A stretch of DNA of 64,000 bases from Pseudonocardia broussonetiae. Lineage in GTDB: Bacteria > Actinomycetota > Actinomycetes > Mycobacteriales > Pseudonocardiaceae. Below, in pieces: positions 29,860 to 37,455 of the stretch. Every line of letters starts with the position of its first letter. Within the stretch, counting starts at the first letter, position 1. The notes under the pieces are model-generated. The model worked only from the letters and a program-made list of their open reading frames with translations. It had not been told where the DNA came from and searched no databases. The position numbers were made by a program, and so were the translations under genes. Location of the stretch: positions 3,417,501-3,481,500 of the forward strand of contig NZ_CP053564.1 in NCBI RefSeq assembly GCF_013155125.1, given 5' to 3'.

Positions 29860-30810
29860 TCAGACCGGGACCGCTGCCCGCGTCACCAGCACGTCACCGC
29901 TGCCGGTGCGGCCGCGGACGGTGAGCGAGCCGGCGTCGGCGGGGGGCACGGCCCCGACCTCGAGCTCGCTGCGGGCCCGCCCGGAGCCCGACGTCAGGTC
30001 GAGCTTCGCCGCGACCCCGCCGTGCACGCCGACGCGCAGGTCGCCCGAGCCGGTGGTGAGGTCGAGGCTCCCGGCGCGGGCGTCGCGCACGGAGACCCCG
30101 CCGGAGCCGGTGCGCACGCCCAGGTCGGCGGCCACCTCCAGCACCTCGACGTCGCCGCTGCTGGCTCGGACCTCGGTGGAGCCGCGCACGGCGGCGATCC
30201 GGACGCCGCCCGAACCGGTGCGGACGCGCCCGCGCCCGGCCACCGCGCCGACCTCGACGTCGCCGGAGCCGGTGGTGACGTCGGCGTCGCCGTCGACGGG
30301 GCCCAGCTCGACCCGGCCCGAGCCGGTGCGGACCGCGGCCCACCCGGCGGTGCCGCCGACCGTGACGTCACCGGAGCCGGTGCGGGCCGCCAGCCGCGAG
30401 CCCTCCGGGGCCGTGACCGTGACCGCCAGCGGCACGACCCGCAGCGGCAGCTCCTGCGAGGAGCGCACCACGAGCCGCCTGCCGCTCTCGGACCAGGTGA
30501 TCTCCGCGGCCCGGACGGCGTCGACGATGAGCTGGTCGGGGTCGATCCCGAACCCGGCGCCGCCGGTGCCGAGCCAGCTCATCAGCCCGCCGATGCCCTG
30601 GGCGACGGCGCCGCCCGCGTGCGGGTCGTGGCGGACCTCGACGCGCACCTCGTCGCCGGTGACGAGGTCGACGCGGATCCGGCCGACGTCGATCGTCAGC
30701 TCCAGCTCCGCGGGCCGGTCGCACGGCCAGGACTGCTGGCGGACCGTGGGCTCGGACGGGCCGTCGTCCGGGAAGTGGTCCTTCGTGAAGTCGATCACGT
30801 CGTCGTTCAT
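29860..30810 (-). CDS. DUF4097 beta-repeat protein
   Basis: 316 residues. The C-terminal two-thirds are about nine imperfect repeats of [RT]TGSGDVxVx spaced roughly 19-20 residues (RTGSGDVTVGG, RTGSGRVELGP, TTGSGDVEVGA and so on), expected to stack as a beta-helix. There is no signal peptide. ATG at 30810 overlaps the stop of the RHH gene (ATGA), so the two are one operon. A second ATG lies 12 bases upstream. Function unknown; the family often accompanies regulators or anti-sigma systems. Confidence 0.85.
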   Translation of the reverse strand: MNDDVIDFTKDHFPDDGPSEPTVRQQSWPCDRPAELELTIDVGRIRVDLVTGDEVRVEVRHDPHAGGAVAQGIGGLMSWLGTGGAGFGIDPDQLIVDAVRAAEITWSESGRRLVVRSSQELPLRVVPLAVTVTAPEGSRLAARTGSGDVTVGGTAGWAAVRTGSGRVELGPVDGDADVTTGSGDVEVGAVAGRGRVRTGSGGVRIAAVRGSTEVRASSGDVEVLEVAADLGVRTGSGGVSVRDARAGSLDLTTGSGDLRVGVHGGVAAKLDLTSGSGRARSELEVGAVPPADAGSLTVRGRTGSGDVLVTRAAVPV

Positions 30811-31304
30811 CCCTGCACCCATCCCTGGATCCGGTTGCCGTCGCGGCCGCCCTTGCGGGAGCCCCGGTCCTGCCCGTGCAGCGCGCCCTGCACGGCCTGC
30901 GCCACCCAGGAGTTGAGCGACACCCCCTGCGTGGCGGCGGCCTGCTCGGCCTGGCTCTTGATCTGCTCGACGAGCCGCAGCGTGATGCGGCTGATGTCGC
31001 CGGCGTCGGCGCCGCCGAAGCCGCGGAAGGACGGCTGCGGCTCGGGCTCCGGGGCCGGGGTGGTGTCGGGCGAGACGACGACGCGGACGTCGCGCCCGTC
31101 GAGCCGGACGTCGACGGTGCGGTCGCCGAGCGCCGCGGTGACCTCCGCGGCCAGGTCGGCGAGGGCGTTCATCATCGCGAGCCGCGCCGCGGGCTCGACG
31201 GCGGCGCCGAGCAGGGCGGCGGTGCGCTGCGTCTGCTCGTCACCGGCCGCGGCGGCCGACGCGAGGTCCTCGCGCAGCCGGGTGACGTACTGGCTGATGT
31301 CCAT
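30807..31304 (-). CDS. HicB-like ribbon-helix-helix regulator
   Basis: 165 residues. A helical N-terminal half (MDISQYVTRLREDLASAAAAG), an acidic/Pro linker, then an RHH/Arc-type segment RITLRLVEQIKSQAEQAAATQGVSLNSWVAQAVQGAL near 110-145 and a basic C-terminus. Automatic annotation often calls such proteins HicB-family antitoxin, but no HicA toxin is next to it; the partner is the DUF4097 protein. It probably autoregulates through ATGAC boxes in its promoter. Confidence 0.75.
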   Translation of the reverse strand: MDISQYVTRLREDLASAAAAGDEQTQRTAALLGAAVEPAARLAMMNALADLAAEVTAALGDRTVDVRLDGRDVRVVVSPDTTPAPEPEPQPSFRGFGGADAGDISRITLRLVEQIKSQAEQAAATQGVSLNSWVAQAVQGALHGQDRGSRKGGRDGNRIQGWVQG

Positions 31305-31357
31305 GACACCACCATGACGTCACTCATGACGCCAGTCAAGGAATCCGGTGATGTCAT
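31303..31357 (-). promoter_or_regulatory. RHH-operon promoter with repeated ATGAC boxes
   Basis: Minus strand: -35 TTGACT (31339-31334), 17-bp spacer, -10 CATGGT (31316-31311), then 6 nt to the ATG. On the plus strand ATGAC occurs at 31303, 31314 and 31326 (ATGACACC, ATGACGTC, ATGACGCC), and an inverted copy TGATGTCAT at 31349-31357. Short repeats across a promoter are typical RHH operators. Confidence 0.6.
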
Positions 31358-31380
31358 CCGGGGCCGTCGGTGGCCCCGGT

Positions 31381-31386
31381 TACGCT
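31381..31386 (+). promoter_or_regulatory. -10 of leaderless thyX
   Basis: TACGCT, 6 nt, ATG at 31393. It is divergent from the RHH operon, so the ATGAC boxes lie just upstream of this promoter too. Confidence 0.6.
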
Positions 31387-31392
31387 GCCGCC

Positions 31393-32145
31393 ATGCCCGA
31401 GACCGTGCCGCTCACCGTCCAGCTCGTGGCCAAGACGGAGTTCACGGCCCCTCCGGACGTGCCCTGGAGCACCGACGCCGACGGCGGCCAGGCGCTGGCC
31501 GAGTTCGCCGGCCGCGCCTGCTACCAGTCGTGGGGCAAGCCCAACCCGGCCACGGCCACCAACGAGGGCTACCTGCGCCACATCCTCGAGGTCGGCCACC
31601 TGTCGGTCCTGGAGCACGGGTCGGTGAGCTTCTACCTCACCGGCGTCTCGCGCAGCCTCACCCACGAGCTGATCCGCCACCGCCACTTCTCCTACAGCCA
31701 GCTCTCGCAGCGCTACGTGCCCGAGCGCGACGCGTCGATGGTCGAGCCCGAGGTGATCGCGGCCGACCCGGAGCTGCACGAGCTGTTCGCGCGGGCCACC
31801 GCCGCATCGGCGCAGGCCTACGAGGAGCTGCTGGAGGGGCTGGAGAAGCGCTTCGCCGACGTCCCGAACGCCACGCTGCGCCGCAAGCAGGCCCGGCAGG
31901 CGGCGCGGGCGATCCTGCCCAACGCCACCGAGACGCGGATCGTCGTCACGGGCAACTACCGCGCCTGGCGCCACTTCATCGCGATGCGCGCCACCGAGCA
32001 CGCCGACGTCGAGATCCGCGCGCTGGCCATCGAGTGCCTGCGCCAGCTGCACCGCGAGGTGCCCAACGTGTTCCGCGACTTCGAGATCGCCGCTCTCGAG
32101 GACGGCACCGAGATCGCGTCCAGCCCGTTCGTGGCCGAGGGCTGA
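31393..32145 (+). CDS. thyX: Flavin-dependent thymidylate synthase
   Basis: 250 residues. The ThyX motif [13 protein letters not shown] (residues 95-107) is intact, as are the FAD-site stretches [23 protein letters not shown] and the C-terminal [22 protein letters not shown]. It converts dUMP to dTMP with FAD and methylene-tetrahydrofolate. Location near dapB/dapA is usual for actinobacteria. Confidence 0.97.
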   Translation: MPETVPLTVQLVAKTEFTAPPDVPWSTDADGGQALAEFAGRACYQSWGKPNPATATNEGYLRHILEVGHLSVLEHGSVSFYLTGVSRSLTHELIRHRHFSYSQLSQRYVPERDASMVEPEVIAADPELHELFARATAASAQAYEELLEGLEKRFADVPNATLRRKQARQAARAILPNATETRIVVTGNYRAWRHFIAMRATEHADVEIRALAIECLRQLHREVPNVFRDFEIAALEDGTEIASSPFVAEG

Positions 32146-32173
32146 GCGGGGCCGGGGGAACGGGGCCACGGAC

Positions 32174-33151
32174 GTGGTCGGGCACCGGGAGCGCACTCCC
32201 GAGGCGGGCCGCGGGCGCTCGGGCGCCGTCGCGCTGACGGTGCTGGTCGCGGCGCTGCCGTGGCTGTGGTTCGCCGTGCGCGACGCGGGCACGGCCGCCG
32301 ACGTCGTCGCGATCGCGATGCCGCTGCTGGTCGCGGGCATCGTGCTGGTGGCCCTGGTCGCCGCGCTGGTGCCCGGCTCCCGGGTGCGGCGCACGCGCGC
32401 CGGGGTGTTCGGGCTGTCCGCGCTGCTGGTCGGCGTCGTCGCCGTCGCCGGGCCGTGGCTGCCCGCCGACACCGGCGCGGTGGCGGGCACCGGCGTCGGC
32501 GTCCTGGGCGGCAACGTCGACTTCCAGGACACCCCCACCCCGGCGATGATCGACGTCGGCGCCGACGTGGTGGTCGCCGCCGAGCTCGCGCCCGACACCG
32601 CGGAGGACTTCGGCGAGGAGTACCCGCACTCGGTCGTCGGCGGGCCGCAGAACTCGCCCGTCGGGGTGTTCAGCCGCTACCCGGCGCGGCTGCTGGAGGA
32701 CGCCGGGCCCGACCTGCCCGGGATGCGCGTGCTCGTCGACGGGCCCGACGGGGAGTTCGTGCTCTACGCGCTGCACGTCCCGCGTCCCTGGTTCGGCGCG
32801 AGCGAGGAGGGCTACGAGGTCTCGGTGCCCGAGCACTACGCGCTCGCCGCGGCGGTGGCCGACCGGGTCCGGGCCGAGTCGCTGCCGGTGGTGCTGGTCG
32901 GCGACCTCAACAGCACCGACCGCGGGCGCGACTACCGCGTGCTCACCGACGTGCTCCCCGACGCCATGCGCGAGACCACCGGCGGGCCCACGTCGGTCGG
33001 CAAGTGGCTGCCGCTGCTGGGTCGCATCGACCACGTCCTCGTCGCCCCGGGCTGGTGCGGCGACGGCGCGCGCCGCGAGGAGCTGCCCGGTTCCTCGCAC
33101 CGCGGGGTGGCCGTCACCGTCGGACCGTGCGCCGCGGCGGGGGATCAGTAG
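32174..33151 (+). CDS. Membrane-anchored endonuclease/exonuclease/phosphatase-family protein
   Basis: 325 residues. Three N-terminal hydrophobic helices (about 20-110) precede an EEP domain with VGDLNSTDRGRDYR, GRIDHVLV and SSHRGVAV, which hold the metal and catalytic Asp/His. The domain is predicted outside the membrane. The canonical Glu of the N-terminal motif may be AAELAPDTAEDF. Substrate (phosphodiester or phosphoester) is unknown. GTG start. Confidence 0.78.
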   Translation: MVGHRERTPEAGRGRSGAVALTVLVAALPWLWFAVRDAGTAADVVAIAMPLLVAGIVLVALVAALVPGSRVRRTRAGVFGLSALLVGVVAVAGPWLPADTGAVAGTGVGVLGGNVDFQDTPTPAMIDVGADVVVAAELAPDTAEDFGEEYPHSVVGGPQNSPVGVFSRYPARLLEDAGPDLPGMRVLVDGPDGEFVLYALHVPRPWFGASEEGYEVSVPEHYALAAAVADRVRAESLPVVLVGDLNSTDRGRDYRVLTDVLPDAMRETTGGPTSVGKWLPLLGRIDHVLVAPGWCGDGARREELPGSSHRGVAVTVGPCAAAGDQ

Positions 33152-33154
33152 TGT
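33149..33154 (+). promoter_or_regulatory. -10 of a leaderless TIGR03085-type gene
   Basis: TAGTGT overlapping the preceding stop codon, 7 nt, then the ATG at 33162. Confidence 0.5.
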
Positions 33155-33161
33155 CGGCCGC

Positions 33162-33788
33162 ATGAGTCTGGCCTCCGACGAGCGTGCGGCGATCTGCGAC
33201 GAGTTCGAGCGGGTCGGTGACGACCGGCCCACGCTGTCCGGCGACTGGAAGACCCGCGACCTGCTCGCCCACCTCCTGGTCCGCGAGCGCAAGCCGTGGG
33301 CCGCCCCGGGCATCCTCGTCGCCGCGCTCGCCCCGCTGGCCGACCGCGCCATGGCCTCCTACGCCGACACGCCGTGGGGGCAGATGGTCGACCAGCTGCG
33401 CGGCGGCGCCCCGGTCTGGTCGCCCTACCGCATCCCCGCCGTCGACGACCTGGCCAACGGCGCCGAGTTCTTCGTCCACCACGAGGACGTGCGCCGCGGC
33501 GCGCCCGGGTGGGAGCCGCGCCCGGCCGACGCCACGCGCGACGCCCAGCTCTGGGCCCTGCTGCTCAAGACGGGCCGCTTCCTGCACCGCGGCAGCCCCA
33601 CCGGGGTCGTCGTGCGGCGGCCGACGGGGGAGCAGCACGTGCTGCGCACCGGGTCGGGCGTGGTGACGATCGTCGGCGAGCCGGGCGAGCTCGTGCTGCA
33701 CGCGTTCGGCCGCGACGCCGTCCGCGTCGAGCTGGAGGGCGCGCCGGCCGACGTCGCGGCGCTCGCCGGCAGCTCCCGCGGCATCTGA
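33162..33788 (+). CDS. DinB-like/maleylpyruvate-isomerase-fold protein (TIGR03085-type)
   Basis: 208 residues. The N-terminal pattern DLLAHLLVRERKPWAAPGI and NGAEFFVHHEDVRRGAPGWEPR matches actinobacterial members of the mycothiol-dependent isomerase fold, with metal-ligand His residues in LAHL and FVHHED. A conserved lipid-binding-like C-terminal half follows. The reaction is unknown. Confidence 0.75.
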   Translation: MSLASDERAAICDEFERVGDDRPTLSGDWKTRDLLAHLLVRERKPWAAPGILVAALAPLADRAMASYADTPWGQMVDQLRGGAPVWSPYRIPAVDDLANGAEFFVHHEDVRRGAPGWEPRPADATRDAQLWALLLKTGRFLHRGSPTGVVVRRPTGEQHVLRTGSGVVTIVGEPGELVLHAFGRDAVRVELEGAPADVAALAGSSRGI

Positions 33789-33825
33789 CGGGGCCGCGGG
33801 GGCGGGGCCCGTCGGACCGGGGCGG

Positions 33826-33831
33826 TACCGT
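33826..33831 (+). promoter_or_regulatory. -10 of leaderless dapA
   Basis: TACCGT, 6 nt, ATG at 33838; no ribosome site. Confidence 0.6.
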
Positions 33832-33837
33832 CGACCC

Positions 33838-34836
33838 ATGAGCCCCGAATCCGCGCGCACGCCGGGACGCCCGTTCGGTCGGGTGCTCACGGCCATGGTC
33901 ACGCCCTTCGACGCCGAGGGTCGTCTCGACCTCGACACGGCGCAGGAGCTGGCCACCCGGCTGGTCGACCTCGGCAACGACGGCCTGGTCGTCAACGGCA
34001 CCACCGGCGAGGGCCCCACCACCACCGACGAGGAGAAGTCGGCGCTGGTCCGGGCCGTCGTCGCGGCGGTGGGCGACCGCGCCACGGTCGTCGCCGGGGC
34101 CGGCACGTACGACACCGCGCACAGCATCCACCTGGCCCGCGCCGCCGAGGAGGCGGGCGCCCACGGGCTGCTGCTGGTCACGCCGTACTACTCGCGGCCG
34201 CCGCAGAGCGGGCTCGTGCTGCACTTCTCGGCCATCGCCGACGCCACCGGGCTGCCGGTCATGCTCTACGACATCCCGCCGCGCAGCGTCATCCCGATCG
34301 ACCTGGAGACGCTGCAGCGCCTGGCCCAGCACCCGCGGATCGTCGCGGTGAAGGACGCGCGCAACGACCTGCGCGTCGGCACCGAGATCATCGCCACCAC
34401 CACGCTCGCCTACTACTCCGGCGACGACCCGGTGAACCTGCCGTGGCTCTCGGTCGGGGCCGTGGGCGTGGTGAGCGTCACCGGGCACGTCGTCGCCGAC
34501 CGGTTGAAGGCGATGATCGACGCGTTCGACGCCGGCCAGACCGACCGCGCCCGCAACCTCAACGCCTCGATGCTGCCGGTGCTGCGCGCGATGGGTCGCG
34601 TCGGCGGTGCGGTGTTCGCCAAGACGGCGATGCGCCTGCGCGGCCTCGACGTGGGCGACCCGCGCCTGCCGCTGCCGCCGGCCACCGACGCCGAGGTGGC
34701 CGCGATCGTCGCCGACCTCGACGCCGCCGGCGTCGCGCTCGACCCGGGGGCCCGCTCGGGCCGCCGTTCCCGTGGCCACGGCGCGCTGGGCGCCCGGGCC
34801 TCCGTCGACCTCGGGGCCGAGGTCGCCTACCGCTGA
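33838..34836 (+). CDS. dapA: 4-hydroxy-tetrahydrodipicolinate synthase
   Basis: 332 residues, a TIM-barrel aldolase. Schiff-base Lys is K172 in AVKDARND, the proton-relay Tyr is Y144 in MLYDIPPR, and VNGTTGEGPTTT and GVVSVTGHVV are family blocks. It condenses pyruvate with aspartate semialdehyde in the lysine/DAP pathway. About 35 extra C-terminal residues (RSGRRSRGHGALG) go beyond the usual length. dapB is 8 kb upstream; rnj follows at 33 bp. Confidence 0.96.
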   Translation: MSPESARTPGRPFGRVLTAMVTPFDAEGRLDLDTAQELATRLVDLGNDGLVVNGTTGEGPTTTDEEKSALVRAVVAAVGDRATVVAGAGTYDTAHSIHLARAAEEAGAHGLLLVTPYYSRPPQSGLVLHFSAIADATGLPVMLYDIPPRSVIPIDLETLQRLAQHPRIVAVKDARNDLRVGTEIIATTTLAYYSGDDPVNLPWLSVGAVGVVSVTGHVVADRLKAMIDAFDAGQTDRARNLNASMLPVLRAMGRVGGAVFAKTAMRLRGLDVGDPRLPLPPATDAEVAAIVADLDAAGVALDPGARSGRRSRGHGALGARASVDLGAEVAYR

Positions 34837-34869
34837 TGCACGTGCAGTCCACCTGATCCGAGGAGATCC

Positions 34870-36654
34870 TTGAGCCGTCCCCCTGCACGGTCCGACCGCA
34901 ACAGGTCCGACCGTCGGTCCCGCCCGCCCCGGCGCGACCAGAACCGACCCCCGGCCGTCGTCGAAGCCACCCAGCCCGGCCTGCCCACGCAACCCCCGGG
35001 CCCGCTGCCCGAGGGCGCGCTGCGCGTGCTCACCCTGGGCGGCATCGGCGAGATCGGCCGCAACATGACCGTCTTCGAGTACGACGGCCGCCTGCTCGTC
35101 GTCGACTCCGGGGTGCTGTTCCCCGACGCCGACGCCCCCGGCGTCGACCTGATCCTGCCCGACTTCCGCCCCATCCTCGACCGCCTCGGCGACATCGACG
35201 CGCTCGTGCTCACCCACGGCCACGAGGACCACATCGGCGCGGTGCCGTTCCTGCTGCGCCAGCGCCCCGACCTGCTGATCGTCGGGTCGCCGTTCACGCT
35301 CGCGCTGGTGGCGGCCAAGTGCAAGGAGCACCGCCTCACCCCGCACATGCTGGTCGTCAACGAGGGCGACCGCCTGCGCCACGGCACGTTCGAGTGCGAG
35401 TACTTCGCCGTCGCGCACTCGATCCCGCAGTGCCTCGCGGTCGCGATCCGCACGCCGGCCGGCGTCGTCCTGCACACCGGCGACATCAAGCTCGACCAGC
35501 TCCCGCTCGACGGGCGCCTCACCGACCTGCCCGGCTTCTCGCGCCTGGGCGACGAGGGCGTCGACCTGTTCCTGTGCGACTCCACCAACGCCGACGTGCC
35601 CGGGGTGTCGCCCTCGGAGGCCTCGCTCGGCCCGGCCATCGCGCAGGCGATCGGCCAGGCGTCGGGGCGTGCGTTCGTGGCGTGCTTCGCCTCCAACGTG
35701 CACCGCGTGCAGCAGATCATCGACGGCGCGGTGCTCCACGGCCGTCGCGTGTGCCTGATCGGGCGCTCGATGCTGCGCAACATGGAGATCGCCACCGACC
35801 TCGAGCTGCTGTCGGTGCCCGAGGGCGTCATGGTCGCGCTCGACGACGTCGAGGAGGTGCCCGAGGACAAGCTGCTCGTCGTGTGCACCGGGTCGCAGGG
35901 CGAGCCGATGGCGGCGCTGTCGCGGATCGCGCGCGGCGAGCACCGCACGTTCCAGATGCGCTCGACCGACACCGTCATCCTGTCCAGCTCGCTCATCCCG
36001 GGCAACGAGCACGCCGTGTTCGGCGTGGTCAACCGGCTGCGCCGCGCGGGCATCCAGGTGATCGACAACCGCAACGCCAACGTGCACGTCTCCGGGCACG
36101 CGTTCGCGGGGGAGCTGCTGTTCCTCTACAACGCGGTGCGCCCGAGCAACGTCATGCCGGTGCACGGCGAGTGGCGCCACCTGCGCGCCAACGCCGCGCT
36201 GGCCGAGAAGACCGGTGTCGCGCACGACGCCGTCGTCGTCACCGAGAACGGGATCACCGTCGACCTCGTCGACGGCCGCGCCGTGATCTCCGGGCGCGTC
36301 GAGGTGGGCCGGGCCTACGTCGACGGCGTCGCCACCGGCGACATCGAGCAGCCCACGCTGGCCGACCGCATCGTGCTGGGCGAGGGCGGCTTCATCTCCA
36401 TCACCGTGGCCATCGACGCCACCACCGGCCGGGCCGTCGCCCCGCCGACGCTGTCCGGGCGCGGGTTCTCCGAGGACCCGAAGGCGCTGGAGGCCGTGCT
36501 GCCGATCGTCGAGCAGGAGCTGGCCCGCACCGGCAGCGACGGGATCGTCGACACCCACCGCGTGGCCCAGCAGGTGCGCCGGGTCGTCGGGAAGTGGGTG
36601 GGGGAGACCTACCGCCGCCGCCCGATGATCGTGCCCACGGTCATCGCCGTCTGA
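34870..36654 (+). CDS. rnj: Ribonuclease J
   Basis: 594 residues. A basic/Pro-rich N-terminus of about 50 residues is followed by a metallo-beta-lactamase/beta-CASP core with LTHGHEDHIGAVPFLL (HxHxDH), HTGDIKLDQ and CDSTNAD, and the C-terminal PVHGEWRHLRANAALA and SGHAFAGELL. It is an endo/5'-exonuclease in RNA turnover. TTG start with GAGGAG 5 nt upstream. The dapA-rnj-(ftsK) order is common in actinobacteria; here a toxin-antitoxin/lat/SBP56 block intervenes before ftsK. Confidence 0.95.
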   Translation: MSRPPARSDRNRSDRRSRPPRRDQNRPPAVVEATQPGLPTQPPGPLPEGALRVLTLGGIGEIGRNMTVFEYDGRLLVVDSGVLFPDADAPGVDLILPDFRPILDRLGDIDALVLTHGHEDHIGAVPFLLRQRPDLLIVGSPFTLALVAAKCKEHRLTPHMLVVNEGDRLRHGTFECEYFAVAHSIPQCLAVAIRTPAGVVLHTGDIKLDQLPLDGRLTDLPGFSRLGDEGVDLFLCDSTNADVPGVSPSEASLGPAIAQAIGQASGRAFVACFASNVHRVQQIIDGAVLHGRRVCLIGRSMLRNMEIATDLELLSVPEGVMVALDDVEEVPEDKLLVVCTGSQGEPMAALSRIARGEHRTFQMRSTDTVILSSSLIPGNEHAVFGVVNRLRRAGIQVIDNRNANVHVSGHAFAGELLFLYNAVRPSNVMPVHGEWRHLRANAALAEKTGVAHDAVVVTENGITVDLVDGRAVISGRVEVGRAYVDGVATGDIEQPTLADRIVLGEGGFISITVAIDATTGRAVAPPTLSGRGFSEDPKALEAVLPIVEQELARTGSDGIVDTHRVAQQVRRVVGKWVGETYRRRPMIVPTVIAV

Positions 36655-36657
36655 CCC

Positions 36658-36699
36658 CGTGAGTGGATACGGGTGCTCCGGCACCCGTATCCACTCACG
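36658..36699. repeat. 42-nt palindrome, copy 2
   Basis: CGTGAGTGGATACGGGTGC / GCACCCGTATCCACTCACG with a TCCG loop. It begins 3 nt after the rnj stop, and its right arm contains the hepT stop on the other strand, so both convergent genes end in it. Outer pairing extends to 36656-36701. It differs from copy 1 at two stem positions, each compensated on the other arm. Confidence 0.9.
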
Positions 36700-37057
36700 G
36701 GTCAGGCTGTTCCGCGTCCGCAGTGAGTACGGCGAGCACCTCGACCAGCCCGACGACGAAGCCGTCGAGCTGATCGGTGGCGGTGGTGTGCAGGAGCGCG
36801 ACGTCGACCGACCAGTACCCGTGCACGACGCGGTTGCGCAGACGCACCGGGTTGCGCCACGGCAGCGCGGGGAAGCGGGCCTTCGTCTCGTCGGAGACCA
36901 GGGTGGCGGCCTCGCCGAGGACGGTGGAGTTCCCGAGCAGCGCGTCGCGCCGCAGCCGGTCATCAGCGACCTCCGTGACAGTGCGGCCCGCGACGATGCT
37001 GCGCGCCTGCTCGGCGGCGTCGATCATCTCGCGCAGCAGGAGCAGATCACGCTGCAC
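36695..37057 (-). CDS. hepT: HepT-like HEPN toxin (DUF86)
   Basis: 120 residues, all-helical HEPN RNase. The Rx4HxY motif RNRVVHGY (about 82-89) gives the catalytic Arg/His and the Tyr that MntA AMPylates in characterised systems. GTG start at 37057 overlaps the mntA 3' end by 11 bp, typical of this TA type. The last codon and stop lie in palindrome copy 2. Confidence 0.85.
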   Translation of the reverse strand: MQRDLLLLREMIDAAEQARSIVAGRTVTEVADDRLRRDALLGNSTVLGEAATLVSDETKARFPALPWRNPVRLRNRVVHGYWSVDVALLHTTATDQLDGFVVGLVEVLAVLTADAEQPDP

Positions 37058-37349
37058 AGATCGGCCTGGCGTCGTGCAGGACCGTGCTGCGGAGCATCGG
37101 GTGGAGCGCGGATCGGGCCACCAGATCGACCGGCCGGCCGAAGAGCGCGGCCAGCGCGTCGGTGAGGTCCTCGATCTCCCAGCCGAGACGGGCACCGGGA
37201 ACGAGTTCGTAGAGCAGGTCGAGGTCGCTGTCGGGCCCCGACTCGCCGCGGGCGGCGGAGCCGAACACCTCGAGGGCCGCGATCCCGTAGCGCCGGCAGA
37301 CCGCGTCGAGGCGGTCGGCGTCCACCTCGGCCCACACCTCGTCCTGCAT
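37047..37349 (-). CDS. mntA: MntA-like minimal nucleotidyltransferase antitoxin
   Basis: 100 residues. The nucleotidyltransferase motif GSAARGESGPDSDLDLL (GSx9-10DxD, about 37-53) is complete. MntA proteins neutralise HepT by transferring AMP to its Tyr. ATG at 37349; a longer frame runs upstream into palindrome copy 3 and is not used. It lies upstream of and overlaps hepT. The pair is enclosed by palindrome copies 2 and 3. Confidence 0.87.
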   Translation of the reverse strand: MQDEVWAEVDADRLDAVCRRYGIAALEVFGSAARGESGPDSDLDLLYELVPGARLGWEIEDLTDALAALFGRPVDLVARSALHPMLRSTVLHDARPICAA

Positions 37350-37411
37350 GGCTGCTCCCGTCGCCGTCCGGTCTCGCCGTGATGATCCCACGGGCCGGGC
37401 GGACGTCAGGT

Positions 37412-37453
37412 CGTGAGTGGATACCGGTGCTCCAGCACCGGTATCCACTCACG
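37412..37453. repeat. 42-nt palindrome, copy 3
   Basis: CGTGAGTGGATACCGGTGC / GCACCGGTATCCACTCACG with loop TCCA. It starts 3 nt past the lat stop (minus strand). Compared with copy 1 it has one compensated pair change (C-G to T-A), and the loop has lost the UNCG form. Confidence 0.9.
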
Positions 37454-37455
37454 GG

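Noticed and set aside
36656..37453. Insertion sequence around the HEPN/MNT pair
   Set aside because: The flanks are complete palindromes and not terminal inverted repeats of one element. No transposase and no target duplication were seen.
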